A DNA stretch of 64,000 bases. Source: an uncultured Dechloromonas sp. Its GTDB lineage: Bacteria; Pseudomonadota; Gammaproteobacteria; Burkholderiales; Rhodocyclaceae. The translations under genes and the position numbers were made by a program. This document shows positions 44,812-54,257 of the stretch, piece by piece (the stretch's first letter is position 1; every line of letters starts with the position of its first letter). Location of the stretch: the NCBI RefSeq assembly GCF_945957265.1, contig NZ_CAMFKO010000015.1, positions 1 to 64,000 of the forward strand. Reading direction: 5' to 3'. The notes below the pieces were generated by a model. It was not told the DNA's origin. It searched no databases and worked only from the letters and a program-made list of their open reading frames with translations.

Positions 44812-45368
44812 CAGACCGCCCCGTGGGTTTCGCGCTTGGCGTTGTTGGTGGTCTTCAGGGCTTCCTCGACGCTCGATTCCGGGTATTTGTATTTGAATCC
44901 CTTGAAGGCATTGAACACGGTGACCACCTTGTCGGCCGAGCTTTGCCCCTTGAAGTCGCCTTTTTCCAGCGCGGCGAGGTCGATCAGCTCGTTCCAGCAC
45001 AGGCCTTCGGTCAGCGGGATGAAGGCGACGGTGGCGCCGTTGACGACGGACACGAAGGGCTTCGGGATATTGACGGTGAACATCACCGCGACGGTTCCCG
45101 GATTGAGGCCGGCGCCGAACTTTTCCATCAGGGCCGGCCAGTGCTGCAGTTCTTCGAGCGAACCGGAAATCAGCTTCAGCGCGTCGCCCTGCCCGAGCAC
45201 GATGGCCTGCTTGAACAGCGCGACCGGCGGCTTGCGGCGCCCCTGGTCGTCGGCCACGTCGCCTTCGATGACGACCAGTTCGCCGCGATAGGCCTCCCAG
45301 CCGGCATCGCTGGCGGCTTCGCGGAAGTTGGAATTGAAAAAGTACGGTTCGTAGCTATTGAGCAGCAT
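44811..45368 (-). CDS. Unknown protein between SIR2-like and hemerythrin genes
   Basis: A 185-residue soluble protein, not recognised. Segments such as YEPYFFNSNFREAASDAGW, PPVALFKQAIVLGQGDA and KPFVSVVNGATVAFIPLTEGLCWN suggest an alpha/beta fold; the C-terminus is Lys-rich. It lies 27 bp after the SIR2-like gene and is translationally coupled to the hemerythrin gene, so the three probably function together. Confidence 0.75.
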   Translation of the reverse strand: MLLNSYEPYFFNSNFREAASDAGWEAYRGELVVIEGDVADDQGRRKPPVALFKQAIVLGQGDALKLISGSLEELQHWPALMEKFGAGLNPGTVAVMFTVNIPKPFVSVVNGATVAFIPLTEGLCWNELIDLAALEKGDFKGQSSADKVVTVFNAFKGFKYKYPESSVEEALKTTNNAKRETHGAV

Positions 45369-45395
45369 GGTATTTCTCCCTGTTCATGAATGCGG

Positions 45396-46232
45396 TCAGG
45401 CCGGTATGGCGGCCCCGATGAATTCGAAAATGTCGGACGGGATGATCTCCAGCCCGACCTTCCTGCAGAAACGCCTTTCCTTGTCGGTCGGCTCGGCGAT
45501 GAAGATCCAGCCGGCCGGCTGGGCGGCGGCGTGGATCATGTCGGCCATCACCATGCGCTCGGTATCGCGGTTCAGGCGCATGCCCAGCAGCAGGTATTGC
45601 TTGCCCTTGCGCAGTTCCTTGACCGCCGGCGGAATCGAGAAGCCGCCCATCAGTTCGGTGATGAAATCGACGTAGTCGGCATCGGAGGCGATATAGACGG
45701 GCTCCGGCTTCGGCGTGCCCATCGGCTTGAACAGGATGGGGATGGCCGGGTTGATAACCTCGCTCTTCTGGTAGGACACGCCGTTCCAGAAATAGAGCTT
45801 GTAGCGGAAATCGGTGCCGCCGATGCGCGCGATGCCGACGATCAGGTTGTGCGGGATGTCGGCGTAGGAGTCCTGCAGCTGCGTATCGCGGTTGATGTCG
45901 ATGACGTAGTGCGGCGTGAGGCTCTTCAGCCAGTCGTGCAGGGCGCCGCGCGTCCATTGGGTGTCGCCGTAGACGCGGGTGAGGAACTTGGTCACCGTGC
46001 TGCGGCCGCGCTTCAGCTCGACGTTCATCGCGGCGCGCGGGAATTCGTACATCAGCTTGGGCGCCATCGGCTTGCCGTCGTTCATGGCGTAGATCAGCGA
46101 ATCGCTGTCGGCCGGAATCGCTGCGCCGGTCGCCGCGTTTCTGACATCGGCCAGCACGCCGGGGCCGAGATAGGGAACGATGCTGCCGTCCCGGAGGCCG
46201 GCCAGCAGTGTGTCGCGCAGTTGTGGGGTCAT
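45396..46232 (-). CDS. SIR2-like domain protein with NifA/sigma54 signals
   Basis: A 278-residue protein with SIR2_2-type features: an N-terminal nucleotide-binding strand and loop DGSIVPYLGPGVL (about 15-27), HYVIDINRDTQLQDSY in place of the usual TTNYD segment, ILFKPMGTPKPEPVYIASDADYVDF (like the HG...DY segment), and LLLGMRLNRDTERMVMADMI (like FLGYSLxDxxxR). Family members bind or hydrolyse NAD+ or ADP-ribose; the catalytic Asn/His here are not obvious. First gene of an operon with an unknown protein and a hemerythrin. A TGT-N10-ACA site and a -24/-12-like element lie upstream. Confidence 0.8.
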   Translation of the reverse strand: MTPQLRDTLLAGLRDGSIVPYLGPGVLADVRNAATGAAIPADSDSLIYAMNDGKPMAPKLMYEFPRAAMNVELKRGRSTVTKFLTRVYGDTQWTRGALHDWLKSLTPHYVIDINRDTQLQDSYADIPHNLIVGIARIGGTDFRYKLYFWNGVSYQKSEVINPAIPILFKPMGTPKPEPVYIASDADYVDFITELMGGFSIPPAVKELRKGKQYLLLGMRLNRDTERMVMADMIHAAAQPAGWIFIAEPTDKERRFCRKVGLEIIPSDIFEFIGAAIPA

Positions 46233-46267
46233 GTCTTTTGCTCTGGAAGAGGGGGCAAGCCCTTTGA

Positions 46268-46282
46268 GCAAAATCCAGGCCC
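46268..46282 (-). promoter_or_regulatory. Candidate sigma54 promoter of the SIR2-like operon
   Basis: On the minus strand GGGCCT, five bases, TTGC: invariant GG and GC with right spacing, weak in the rest of the -24 hexamer. Located 36 bp before the start at 46232 and 51 bp from a NifA site. Confidence 0.55.
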
Positions 46283-46333
46283 GTCGGCAGATCACGCAGC
46301 CACGGGCTTTTCCGCCGGCACGTCGGCGGCCGT

Positions 46334-46349
46334 TGTCGGTTTACCTACA
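46334..46349 (-). promoter_or_regulatory. NifA-type activator site of the SIR2-like operon
   Basis: Exact TGT-N10-ACA, 51 bp upstream of the candidate -24 element, the same distance as at 374/441. Confidence 0.6.
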
Positions 46350-46364
46350 CGACAGGAGGGCGTT

Positions 46365-47303
46365 TCAGCACACCTCGGCCCGGTTGCGGCCGGCTCCCTT
46401 GGCCTGGTAGAGCAGTTCGTCGGCCTGACGGAACAGCGTCTTGATTTCGCCGCCGGCCGGAGCAAGGCAGGCGCCGCCGGCCGAGATGGTGACCACGCCG
46501 AAATCGCCGTTCTTTTCGTGCGGCAGGCGCAAGGCATGGACCGCCTCGACCAGGCTCGCCGCCAGGCCGGCATGGACCCCGGGCGCGACCTCGGGAATGA
46601 CCACGGCGAACTCTTCGCCGCCGTAACGGGCGGCAAAGGCGCCGAGCGCCGTCCGGTCGTCATGGGCCTGCTGCACGCAGCGGTCGATGCAGCCGGCCAC
46701 GGCACGCAGGCACTCGTCGCCGGCCAGGTGGCCGTAGTGGTCGTTGTATTTCTTGAAATTGTCGACGTCGACCATGAGCAGGCTGAACGGCCGGCCGGCG
46801 CGGGTCGCCAGCTCCCACAGCGTGTCGACCTGCAGATCCATGGCGCGGCGATTGAGCAGCCCGGTCAGGCCGTCGCGGTTGGCCTGGTCCTGCAACTTCG
46901 CATTGGCCAGCGACAGCCGCGTGCGCAGTCCGGCAATCCGTGACATGGCCTTCATCTTGGCCTGCAGCACGGCTTCCGACACGGTCTTGGAAATGAAGTC
47001 GTCGCCGCCGGCCTCGATGGCGGTGACCAGGTTGCTGTCGGTATCGGTGGCGGTGACGAAGATGATCGGCGTCCACGCCCAGGGCTCGTGGCCTTCCTGG
47101 GCGCGAATGCGGGTGGTCGCCTCGAAGCCGTTCATGCCGGGCATCTCGATGTCCATCAGGATCAGGTCGAAGGCCTCGGCCCGGAACAGGTCGATCGCCG
47201 ACTGCCCGTCGAGGGCATGGCGCACCTCATGACCAAAGGATTCCAGGCGGGCGCACATCACCATGGCAATGGCGCGCGAATCGTCGACCAGCAATATCTT
47301 CAT
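46365..47303 (-). CDS. Response-regulator diguanylate cyclase (REC-GGDEF)
   Basis: A 312-residue protein with a receiver domain (phospho-acceptor Asp51 in LILMDIEMPG; acidic pair in LLVDDSR) and a GGDEF-family domain with active-site GGEEF at about 230 (RYGGEEFAVVIPE) and NRDGLTGLLNRRAMD at its start. GGEEF is catalytically competent, so it should make c-di-GMP when phosphorylated. No sensor kinase is adjacent. Start at the ATG of 47303. Confidence 0.92.
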   Translation of the reverse strand: MKILLVDDSRAIAMVMCARLESFGHEVRHALDGQSAIDLFRAEAFDLILMDIEMPGMNGFEATTRIRAQEGHEPWAWTPIIFVTATDTDSNLVTAIEAGGDDFISKTVSEAVLQAKMKAMSRIAGLRTRLSLANAKLQDQANRDGLTGLLNRRAMDLQVDTLWELATRAGRPFSLLMVDVDNFKKYNDHYGHLAGDECLRAVAGCIDRCVQQAHDDRTALGAFAARYGGEEFAVVIPEVAPGVHAGLAASLVEAVHALRLPHEKNGDFGVVTISAGGACLAPAGGEIKTLFRQADELLYQAKGAGRNRAEVC

Positions 47304-47446
47304 GTCTTGCGGAACCCTGTCATGACAAAAACAATTGCCCAGAGCATACCCGGACGCGGCCACGAAAAATAGTCCGAAAGTAATAGATCAACAATGTTTT
47401 GCGTGAACCGTGAAAAATTCCCGGCATCGCTCGCCGGGCCGGCCGC

Positions 47447-48331
47447 TCACAGGGTGGTCAGGCTGACCTCGACCACCCCGCCGATCGCCAGGAACTCGTC
47501 CTCGCCCTGCAGCACGCCGGGGAGCAGGCCGCAGTGGAAGAAGATCTTGGTCAGCGGGATGTCGACGGCCAGGATGTAGTCGCCGAACTCGCAGGCGCGC
47601 TCGCGGCTGCAGGTGAAGGAGTTGAGGTTATTGAGCAGCACGACGTGCTGCCCCTTGCCCCGGCTTTCCAGCACCTCGTGGTCGGCCAGCCGGTTGACGC
47701 CGCGATAAAGCGTGACATGGCGGGCACCGGGGTGGCGGCGGGCCAGTTCGAACTGGCAGAAGGTGTACACCAGGTCGAGTTGGGCCTCGATGGCGTTGGT
47801 GCCGTACAGGCCCTGGGCGCGCATTTCCTGGTAGCGGCGATAGGCGCTGCCCGACGGGTCGCGCAGCGCCTGGCCGTGCCAGCGCGGGGTCAGGCCGAAG
47901 CGCGACTCGACCCAGCCCTTGAGCACCGCCCCCTCGCGGCTGTCGGCATCGAAGCTCCAGCCGCGGATCATCCTGATGTAATTGGCCTTGGCCCGGCCCT
48001 TCCGGGTGCCGCTGAACCCCATGTCCTCCGGCCGTTCCAGCCGGAAATGCACGGTCAGGTAGTCGCCGAAGACCTCGCCGCGCTGCGCCGCGGGCGCTGC
48101 TTCCAGGCGCTGGAACAGGTTGCGGTGCAGTTCGGCCACGCCGTCGAGCAGCAGCTCGGCCGGATGTTGCTGGAAGGTGAGGCTGCCGAGCACGACCGCC
48201 GGCAGGTTGCAGCGATTGATCGGCAAGCGCGCCTCGCGCGGCAGCGTCGCTTTGTTGTCACCCCTACACATTGTAGGGGAATTGTCGGGTGTGCCCGCCC
48301 CGGCAGAAGCCGGATAAATTTCAATTTCCAT
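47447..48331 (-). CDS. draT: DraT, NAD+-dinitrogenase-reductase ADP-ribosyltransferase
   Basis: A protein of about 294 residues that ADP-ribosylates the NifH arginine (Arg102 here) to switch nitrogenase off in response to ammonium or energy loss. Conserved DraT segments: PINRCNLPAVVLGSLTFQQHP, WSFDADSREGAVLKGWVESRFG and YGTNAIEAQLDLVYTFCQFELARRHPG. Divergent from nifH. The start is uncertain (ATG 48331, GTG 48346 or ATG 48271); the nifH activator site lies inside its 5' coding part. Confidence 0.92.
   Translation of the reverse strand: MEIEIYPASAGAGTPDNSPTMCRGDNKATLPREARLPINRCNLPAVVLGSLTFQQHPAELLLDGVAELHRNLFQRLEAAPAAQRGEVFGDYLTVHFRLERPEDMGFSGTRKGRAKANYIRMIRGWSFDADSREGAVLKGWVESRFGLTPRWHGQALRDPSGSAYRRYQEMRAQGLYGTNAIEAQLDLVYTFCQFELARRHPGARHVTLYRGVNRLADHEVLESRGKGQHVVLLNNLNSFTCSRERACEFGDYILAVDIPLTKIFFHCGLLPGVLQGEDEFLAIGGVVEVSLTTL
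48253..48268 (+). promoter_or_regulatory. NifA upstream activator site (nifH)
   Basis: Exact TGT-N10-ACA, 97 bp upstream of the nifH -24 element and inside the draT 5' coding region. Confidence 0.7.
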
Positions 48332-48365
48332 TGAAAATTCAATCACATGGAGTCTGTCAATCGAT

Positions 48366-48381
48366 CTGGCACGCTACGTGC
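48366..48381 (+). promoter_or_regulatory. Sigma54 promoter of nifHDK
   Basis: TGGCAC, five bases, GTGCA; the -24 is perfect and the -12 has the invariant GC with one change. It is 66 bp before the nifH start. Inverted 15-bp arms at 48351-48365 and 48419-48433 bracket it. Confidence 0.8.
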
Positions 48382-48435
48382 AGATAGTCAGTCGCGACAC
48401 TAACCAATTCCTTCGCAAATCGACTGACAGACTAA

Positions 48436-49329
<894 letters not shown>

Positions 49330-49334
49330 GCAAT

Positions 49335-49352
49335 ACCCGCCGCCCGGCGGGT
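49335..49352 (+). other. Perfect hairpin in the nifH-nifD gap
   Basis: ACCCGCCG and CGGCGGGT form an 8-bp stem with a 2-base loop, 6 bases after the nifH stop. It is a likely mRNA-stabilising or partial-attenuation element that keeps NifH in excess over NifDK. Confidence 0.6.
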
Positions 49353-49419
49353 GCCCAGGCATCCGCCACTTTCAACCAGCGCGCTGGCTACAGATTGGTA
49401 GCAGCGCCAGGAGGAAAAA

Positions 49420-50892
49420 ATGACGACTCTGTCTCGTGAAGAAACCGACGCCCTCATCGCCGAGGTGCTCGAGGTTTACCCGGAAAAAGCCAAGAAGGAC
49501 CGTACGAAGCACCTCGCGTCCAACGACGTTTCCGTTGAACAATCCAAGAAGTGCATCACCTCCAACCGCAAGTCGCTGCCCGGCGTGATGACCATCCGCG
49601 GTTGCGCCTACGCCGGTTCCAAGGGCGTGGTCTGGGGTCCGATCAAGGACATGATCCACATCTCGCACGGCCCGGTCGGCTGCGGCCAGTATTCCCGTGC
49701 CGGCCGCCGCAACTACTACGTCGGCACCACCGGCGTCGATACCTTCGGCACGATGAACTTCACCTCGGACTTCCAGGAAAAGGACATCGTCTTCGGCGGC
49801 GACAAGAAGCTGGCCAAGCTGATCGAGGAAGTCGAACAGCTCTTCCCGCTGCACAAGGGCATATCGGTCCAGTCCGAGTGCCCGATCGGCCTGATCGGCG
49901 ACGACATCGAGTCGGTGTCCAAGAAGGCTGCCGCCGTCCTCGACAAGCCGGTCGTCCCGGTGCGCTGCGAAGGCTTCCGCGGCGTGTCGCAATCGCTCGG
50001 CCACCACATCGCCAACGACGCGATCCGCGACTGGGTGCTCGACAAGCGCGACGGCCAGCCCTTCGAATCGACCCCCTACGACGTGGCCATCATCGGCGAC
50101 TACAACATCGGCGGCGACGCCTGGGCCACCCGTATCCTCCTCGAGGAAATGGGCCTGCGCGTCACGGCGCAGTGGTCCGGCGACGGCACCATTGCCGAAA
50201 TGATGAACACGCCGAAGGTCAAGCTGAACCTGCTGCACTGCTACCGTTCGATGAACTACATCTCGCGCCACATGGAAGAGAAGTACGGCATTCCTTACCT
50301 GGAATACAACTTCTTCGGCCCGACCAAGATCGTCGAATCCTGCCGCAAGATCGCCGCCTTCTTCGACGACACCGTCAAGGCCAAGACCGAGGCCATGATC
50401 GCCCGCTACCAGCCGATGATGGACGAGATCATCGCCAAGTACAAACCGCGCCTCGAAGGCAAGAAGGTCATGCTCTACGTCGGCGGCCTGCGTCCGCGTC
50501 ACGTCATCGGCGCCTACGAAGACCTCGGCATGGAAGTCATCGGCACCGGCTACGAATTCGGCCACAACGACGACTACGACCGGACGATCAAGGAAATGGG
50601 CGACGCCACCCTGCTCTACGACGACGTCACCGGCTTCGAGCTGGAAGAGTTCGTCAAGCGCCTGAAGCCCGACATGGTCGGCTCCGGCATCAAGGAAAAG
50701 TACATCTTCCAGAAAATGGGCATCCCGCTGCGCCAGATGCACTCCTGGGACTACTCCGGTCCGTACCACGGTTACGACGGTTTCGCGATCTTCGCCCGCG
50801 ACATGGACATCGCCCTCTCCAACCCGACCTTCAAGAACCTGGTTCCGCCCTGGAAGAAGGTCGCTGAAGAAGACGTGAAGAAGGCCGCCTAA
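49420..50892 (+). CDS. nifD: NifD, nitrogenase MoFe protein alpha chain
   Basis: A 490-residue alpha subunit. P-cluster ligands Cys62, Cys88 and Cys155 are present; the FeMo-cofactor Cys is in [11 protein letters not shown] (about 274) and the homocitrate-side His in [12 protein letters not shown] (about 440). The [16 protein letters not shown] block is standard for Mo nitrogenase. GAGG site before ATG. Part of nifHDKT. Confidence 0.99.
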   Translation: MTTLSREETDALIAEVLEVYPEKAKKDRTKHLASNDVSVEQSKKCITSNRKSLPGVMTIRGCAYAGSKGVVWGPIKDMIHISHGPVGCGQYSRAGRRNYYVGTTGVDTFGTMNFTSDFQEKDIVFGGDKKLAKLIEEVEQLFPLHKGISVQSECPIGLIGDDIESVSKKAAAVLDKPVVPVRCEGFRGVSQSLGHHIANDAIRDWVLDKRDGQPFESTPYDVAIIGDYNIGGDAWATRILLEEMGLRVTAQWSGDGTIAEMMNTPKVKLNLLHCYRSMNYISRHMEEKYGIPYLEYNFFGPTKIVESCRKIAAFFDDTVKAKTEAMIARYQPMMDEIIAKYKPRLEGKKVMLYVGGLRPRHVIGAYEDLGMEVIGTGYEFGHNDDYDRTIKEMGDATLLYDDVTGFELEEFVKRLKPDMVGSGIKEKYIFQKMGIPLRQMHSWDYSGPYHGYDGFAIFARDMDIALSNPTFKNLVPPWKKVAEEDVKKAA

Positions 50893-50923
50893 GTACCAGG
50901 AATTGGGAAACGGACGATGGCGG

Positions 50924-50955
50924 CGGGTGATTGCGGACTTCGCGTCCTTCACCCG
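50924..50955 (+). other. Hairpin in the nifD-nifK gap
   Basis: CGGGTGA (50924-50930) pairs with TCACCCG (50949-50955), with an inner GGAC/GTCC stem around TTCGC. The 138-bp gap is unusually long for nifD-nifK; the structure may tune nifK mRNA processing. Confidence 0.45.
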
Positions 50956-51030
50956 TCCCCTCCCCCGGGACCCTGATCTTCAACCTTGCGCCCGGCACTG
51001 CAGATGAGCGGTACGGGCAAGGAGATAGCA

Positions 51031-52599
51031 ATGCAAACCGCAGACAACATCAAGCCCTGTTATCCGCTGTTCCGCGACGACGACTACAAGAAGAACCTGG
51101 CCGAGAAGCGCGTCCAGTTCGAGGAAGGTCACGGTCCGGACAAGGTCTTCGAAACCTTCATGTGGACGACCACGCAGGAATACCAGGAACTCAACTTCAA
51201 GCGCGAAGCCCTGACCGTCGATCCGGCCAAGGCCTGCCAGCCGCTCGGCGCCGTCCTCTGCGCCTCCGGCTTCCACAAGACCCTGCCCTACGTGCATGGT
51301 TCGCAAGGCTGCGTCGCCTACTTCCGCACCTACTTCAACCGTCACTTCAAGGAACCGTGCTCCTGCGTCTCCGACTCGATGACGGAAGACGCCGCGGTGT
51401 TCGGCGGCCAGAAGAACATGTTCGACGGCCTGGAAAACGCCAAGGCCATCTACAAGCCGGACATGATCGCCGTCTCCACCACCTGCATGGCCGAAGTCAT
51501 CGGTGACGACCTCAACGCCTTCATCAACAACTCGAAGAAGGCCGGCCACATTCCGCAGGACTACCCGGTGCCCTTCGCCCATACCCCGTCCTTCGTCGGT
51601 TCGCACACCACCGGCTGGGACAACATGGAAGAAGGCATCCTCCGCTACTTCACGCTGAACGCCATGGAAGGCAAGGTCGTCGGCTCGAACAAGAAGGTCA
51701 ACATCGTTCCCGGCTTCGAGACCTACCTCGGCAACTACCGTGTCGTGAAGCGCATGCTGACCGAGATGGGCGTCGGCTACACCATGCTGTCCGACCCGAC
51801 CGACGTCTTCGACACCCCGGCCGACGGCGAATTCCGCATGTACTCCGGCGGCACGACGATGGACGAAGTCAAGGACGCGCCGAACGCCATCACCACGCTG
51901 CTGATGCAACCTGCCCAGCTGGAAAAGACGAAGAAGTTCGTCGAAAACACGTGGAAGCACGACATTCCGAAGCTCAACATCCCGATGGGTGTCGAGTGGA
52001 CCGACGAGTTCCTGATGAAGGTCTCCGAAGTCACCGGCCAGCCGATCCCTGCTTCGCTGGAACTGGAACGCGGCCGCTGCATGGACCTCATCTCCGACAG
52101 CCACGCCTGGCTGCACGGCAAGAAGTTCGCCCTCTACGGCGACCCGGACTTCGTCATGGGCATGGTCAAGATCCTGCTCGAAGTTGGCGCCGAGCCGACC
52201 CACATCCTCTCCCACAACGCCAACAAGCGCTGGGGCAAGAGCATGGAAAAGCTGCTCGCCTCCAGCCCGTTCGGCACCCTGGGCAAGGTCTACGTCGGCA
52301 ACGACCTGTGGCACATGCGCAGCCTGTGCTTCACGGACAAGCCTGACTTCCTGATCGGCAACAGCTACGGCAAGTACATCCAGCGCGACACCCGCCACAA
52401 GGGCGAGGAATTCGAAGTGCCGCTGATCCGCCTCGGCTTCCCGATCTTCGACCGCCACCATCAGCACCGGGCCACCACCATGGGCTACGAAGGGATGATG
52501 TCCGTGGTCACCCAGCTGACCAACGCCATCCTTGAGCAACTCGACAAGGAAACCATCGGCATGGGAACGACGGACTACAACTTCGACCTGGTCCGCTAA
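51031..52599 (+). CDS. nifK: NifK, nitrogenase MoFe protein beta chain
   Basis: A 522-residue beta subunit with P-cluster ligands Cys69, Cys94 and Cys152, corresponding to 70, 95 and 153 of the Azotobacter protein. Typical segments: VHGSQGCVAYFRTYFNRHF, STTCMAEVIGDD and IFDRHHQHRATTMGYEG. The ATG at 51031 follows AAGGAGA; an in-frame extension upstream is not used. Confidence 0.99.
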   Translation: MQTADNIKPCYPLFRDDDYKKNLAEKRVQFEEGHGPDKVFETFMWTTTQEYQELNFKREALTVDPAKACQPLGAVLCASGFHKTLPYVHGSQGCVAYFRTYFNRHFKEPCSCVSDSMTEDAAVFGGQKNMFDGLENAKAIYKPDMIAVSTTCMAEVIGDDLNAFINNSKKAGHIPQDYPVPFAHTPSFVGSHTTGWDNMEEGILRYFTLNAMEGKVVGSNKKVNIVPGFETYLGNYRVVKRMLTEMGVGYTMLSDPTDVFDTPADGEFRMYSGGTTMDEVKDAPNAITTLLMQPAQLEKTKKFVENTWKHDIPKLNIPMGVEWTDEFLMKVSEVTGQPIPASLELERGRCMDLISDSHAWLHGKKFALYGDPDFVMGMVKILLEVGAEPTHILSHNANKRWGKSMEKLLASSPFGTLGKVYVGNDLWHMRSLCFTDKPDFLIGNSYGKYIQRDTRHKGEEFEVPLIRLGFPIFDRHHQHRATTMGYEGMMSVVTQLTNAILEQLDKETIGMGTTDYNFDLVR

Positions 52600-52685
52600 T
52601 CCGGCCAGACCGGCGCCCCGCTGCCGGCAACGGCGGTGGGGCATCGGCACGAAGTCCAGCGACAAACGAAACCTAGGGAGCTGAA

Positions 52686-52913
52686 ATGGCCAACATCATG
52701 ATCCAGCAAGGCAGCAGCGGCGGGCTGGTGTTCTACCTTCCGAAGCGCGACCTGGAAGCGTCCATCGAGTCCATCGAATTCGACACCCCGGAAAAATGGG
52801 GTGGCGAACTGAAGCTGGACAACGGCGGCACGTATTACATCGACCCGATCGCCAAGCCACCTCGCCTGCCGGTATCCCTGAGAGCCAAGCGCCTCGGCGC
52901 TGCTGAAGATTAA
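52686..52913 (+). CDS. nifT: NifT/FixU
   Basis: A 75-residue beta-rich protein directly after nifK, with the NifT pattern GLVFYLPKRDLEA and WGGELKLDNGGTYYIDP and a Pro-rich end. Function still unclear; it is dispensable in several diazotrophs. GGGAG site. Confidence 0.93.
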   Translation: MANIMIQQGSSGGLVFYLPKRDLEASIESIEFDTPEKWGGELKLDNGGTYYIDPIAKPPRLPVSLRAKRLGAAED

Positions 52914-52993
52914 GCCTTTGAAACCTGCCCGCCCCAGCCAGCCGCTTATTTGACCACTGCGGCCAGCCAAGGGCGGATTGAAAGGAGAGCATC

Positions 52994-53185
52994 ATGGCAA
53001 TGAAAATCGACCCCGACATGTGCACCGCCTGCGGCGACTGCAAGCCGGTCTGCCCGACCAAGTCGATCAGTTCCGGCAAGATCTTCTTCAAGATCGACGG
53101 CGCCACCTGTACGGAATGCGACGGCCACAACGACTCCCCGTTGTGCGTCGACGTCTGCCCATCCGGCTGCATCAGCCCGGCCTGA
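52994..53185 (+). CDS. 2[4Fe-4S] ferredoxin
   Basis: A 63-residue ferredoxin with C10-x2-C13-x2-C16-x3-C20 and C39-x2-C42-x8-C51-x3-C55. The long second-loop spacing matches nif-linked ferredoxins. It sits between nifT and nafY behind an AAGGAGA site. Confidence 0.92.
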   Translation: MAMKIDPDMCTACGDCKPVCPTKSISSGKIFFKIDGATCTECDGHNDSPLCVDVCPSGCISPA

Positions 53186-53265
53186 TTCCAGCGTCTTGAG
53201 CCGAGCGCCGGCGCAGCGTCAAAACTGAACCGGCGCTCCACTGAAAACACTGCCAGGAGCCCATC

Positions 53266-53997
53266 ATGTCGCCCTCACCCATCGCCTCCCGTGAAGCCGC
53301 GCTGCGTATCGCGTTGGCTGCCCGCGCCCTGAACGGCCTCGACGTCAAGGCCTTCGTCGGCGCCCTGATCGAAAAGCTGGAACCGCCGCTCACCGAGGCC
53401 AAGCTCGGCAAGCTGACGGTCGAGGACCTGCGCGTCATCCTGGCCGGCGATTTCGCCGAACAGGGCTGCCACGTCGGCGTCGAAGCCGAGCAGCTCAAGG
53501 AAGCCGTCCGCCTGCTCTGGGGCCAGGGCATCGCCCACAGCGACTTCCCCGGCATCGAGGCTTATGCTGACGGCGAGATGCCCGGCTCCATCCGCGTCGC
53601 CGTCGCCGCCAACCGCGGCGAGAACCTCGACGGCCACTTCGGCTCCTGCGACCGTTTCCTCGTGTATCAGGTCGGCCGGCAGGCGATCAAGCTGATCGAC
53701 GTGCGCAGCACCGCCGAGGCCGACAGCGCCGAGGACAAGAACGCTGCCCGCTCGGCCCTGATCGGCGACTGCCAGATCGTCTACATCCAGTCCATCGGCG
53801 GCCCGGCCGCCGCCAAGGTGGTGCGCGCCGGCGTCCATCCGGTCAAGAAGCCGACCGGCGGCCCGGCCCGCGAAGCCCTGGCCGAACTGCAGGGGCGCCT
53901 GTCCAGCCCGCCGCCGTGGCTGGCCCAGATCATGGGCGTGCCGTCAGCCTCGCTGGCCCGCTTCGAGGAAGAACTGGAAAACGAGGAATCGGCATGA
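53266..53997 (+). CDS. NafY/NifY, FeMo-cofactor-binding chaperone
   Basis: A 243-residue two-domain protein: an N-terminal helical sterile-alpha-motif-like domain (about 1-100) and a C-terminal dinitrogenase-cofactor-binding domain (IRVAVAANRGENLDGHFGSCDRFLVYQV, later IVYIQSIGGPAAAKVVRAGVHPVK). The HFG loop carries the His that binds cofactor. It stabilises apo-MoFe protein and carries FeMo-co. Position after nifT matches nifY in Azotobacter. Confidence 0.9.
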   Translation: MSPSPIASREAALRIALAARALNGLDVKAFVGALIEKLEPPLTEAKLGKLTVEDLRVILAGDFAEQGCHVGVEAEQLKEAVRLLWGQGIAHSDFPGIEAYADGEMPGSIRVAVAANRGENLDGHFGSCDRFLVYQVGRQAIKLIDVRSTAEADSAEDKNAARSALIGDCQIVYIQSIGGPAAAKVVRAGVHPVKKPTGGPAREALAELQGRLSSPPPWLAQIMGVPSASLARFEEELENEESA

Positions 53998-54257
53998 TCA
54001 CCCCCGCCATTCTCGCCCGGGTCGGCGAAGCCGCTCTGCTCGACGCCCGCGCCGCCTCGCTGCGCCAGCGTTTTCCCAAGCTGCACTTCAGCGAATGCAG
54101 CGAGGACGACGTGTCGCCCCGCTACCATGCGGCCTTCACCGTCGACGGTTACGACCTCTACCTGATCACCGGCGCCAGCGGCCACTGCCTGGAACTGACC
54201 AACGATTCCGGCAGCGCCACCGGCATCCTGATTGCCAGCAAGGTCGATGACGAGTGA
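53994..54257 (+). CDS. Nif-associated small protein (DUF6129-like)
   Basis: An 87-residue protein starting at a 4-bp overlap with nafY. Segments KLHFSECSEDDVSPRYHAAF and YDLYLITGASGHCLELT. I recall DUF6129-type proteins at this place in nif clusters, but the family assignment is from memory. No cofactor motif is evident. Confidence 0.7.
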   Translation: MITPAILARVGEAALLDARAASLRQRFPKLHFSECSEDDVSPRYHAAFTVDGYDLYLITGASGHCLELTNDSGSATGILIASKVDDE

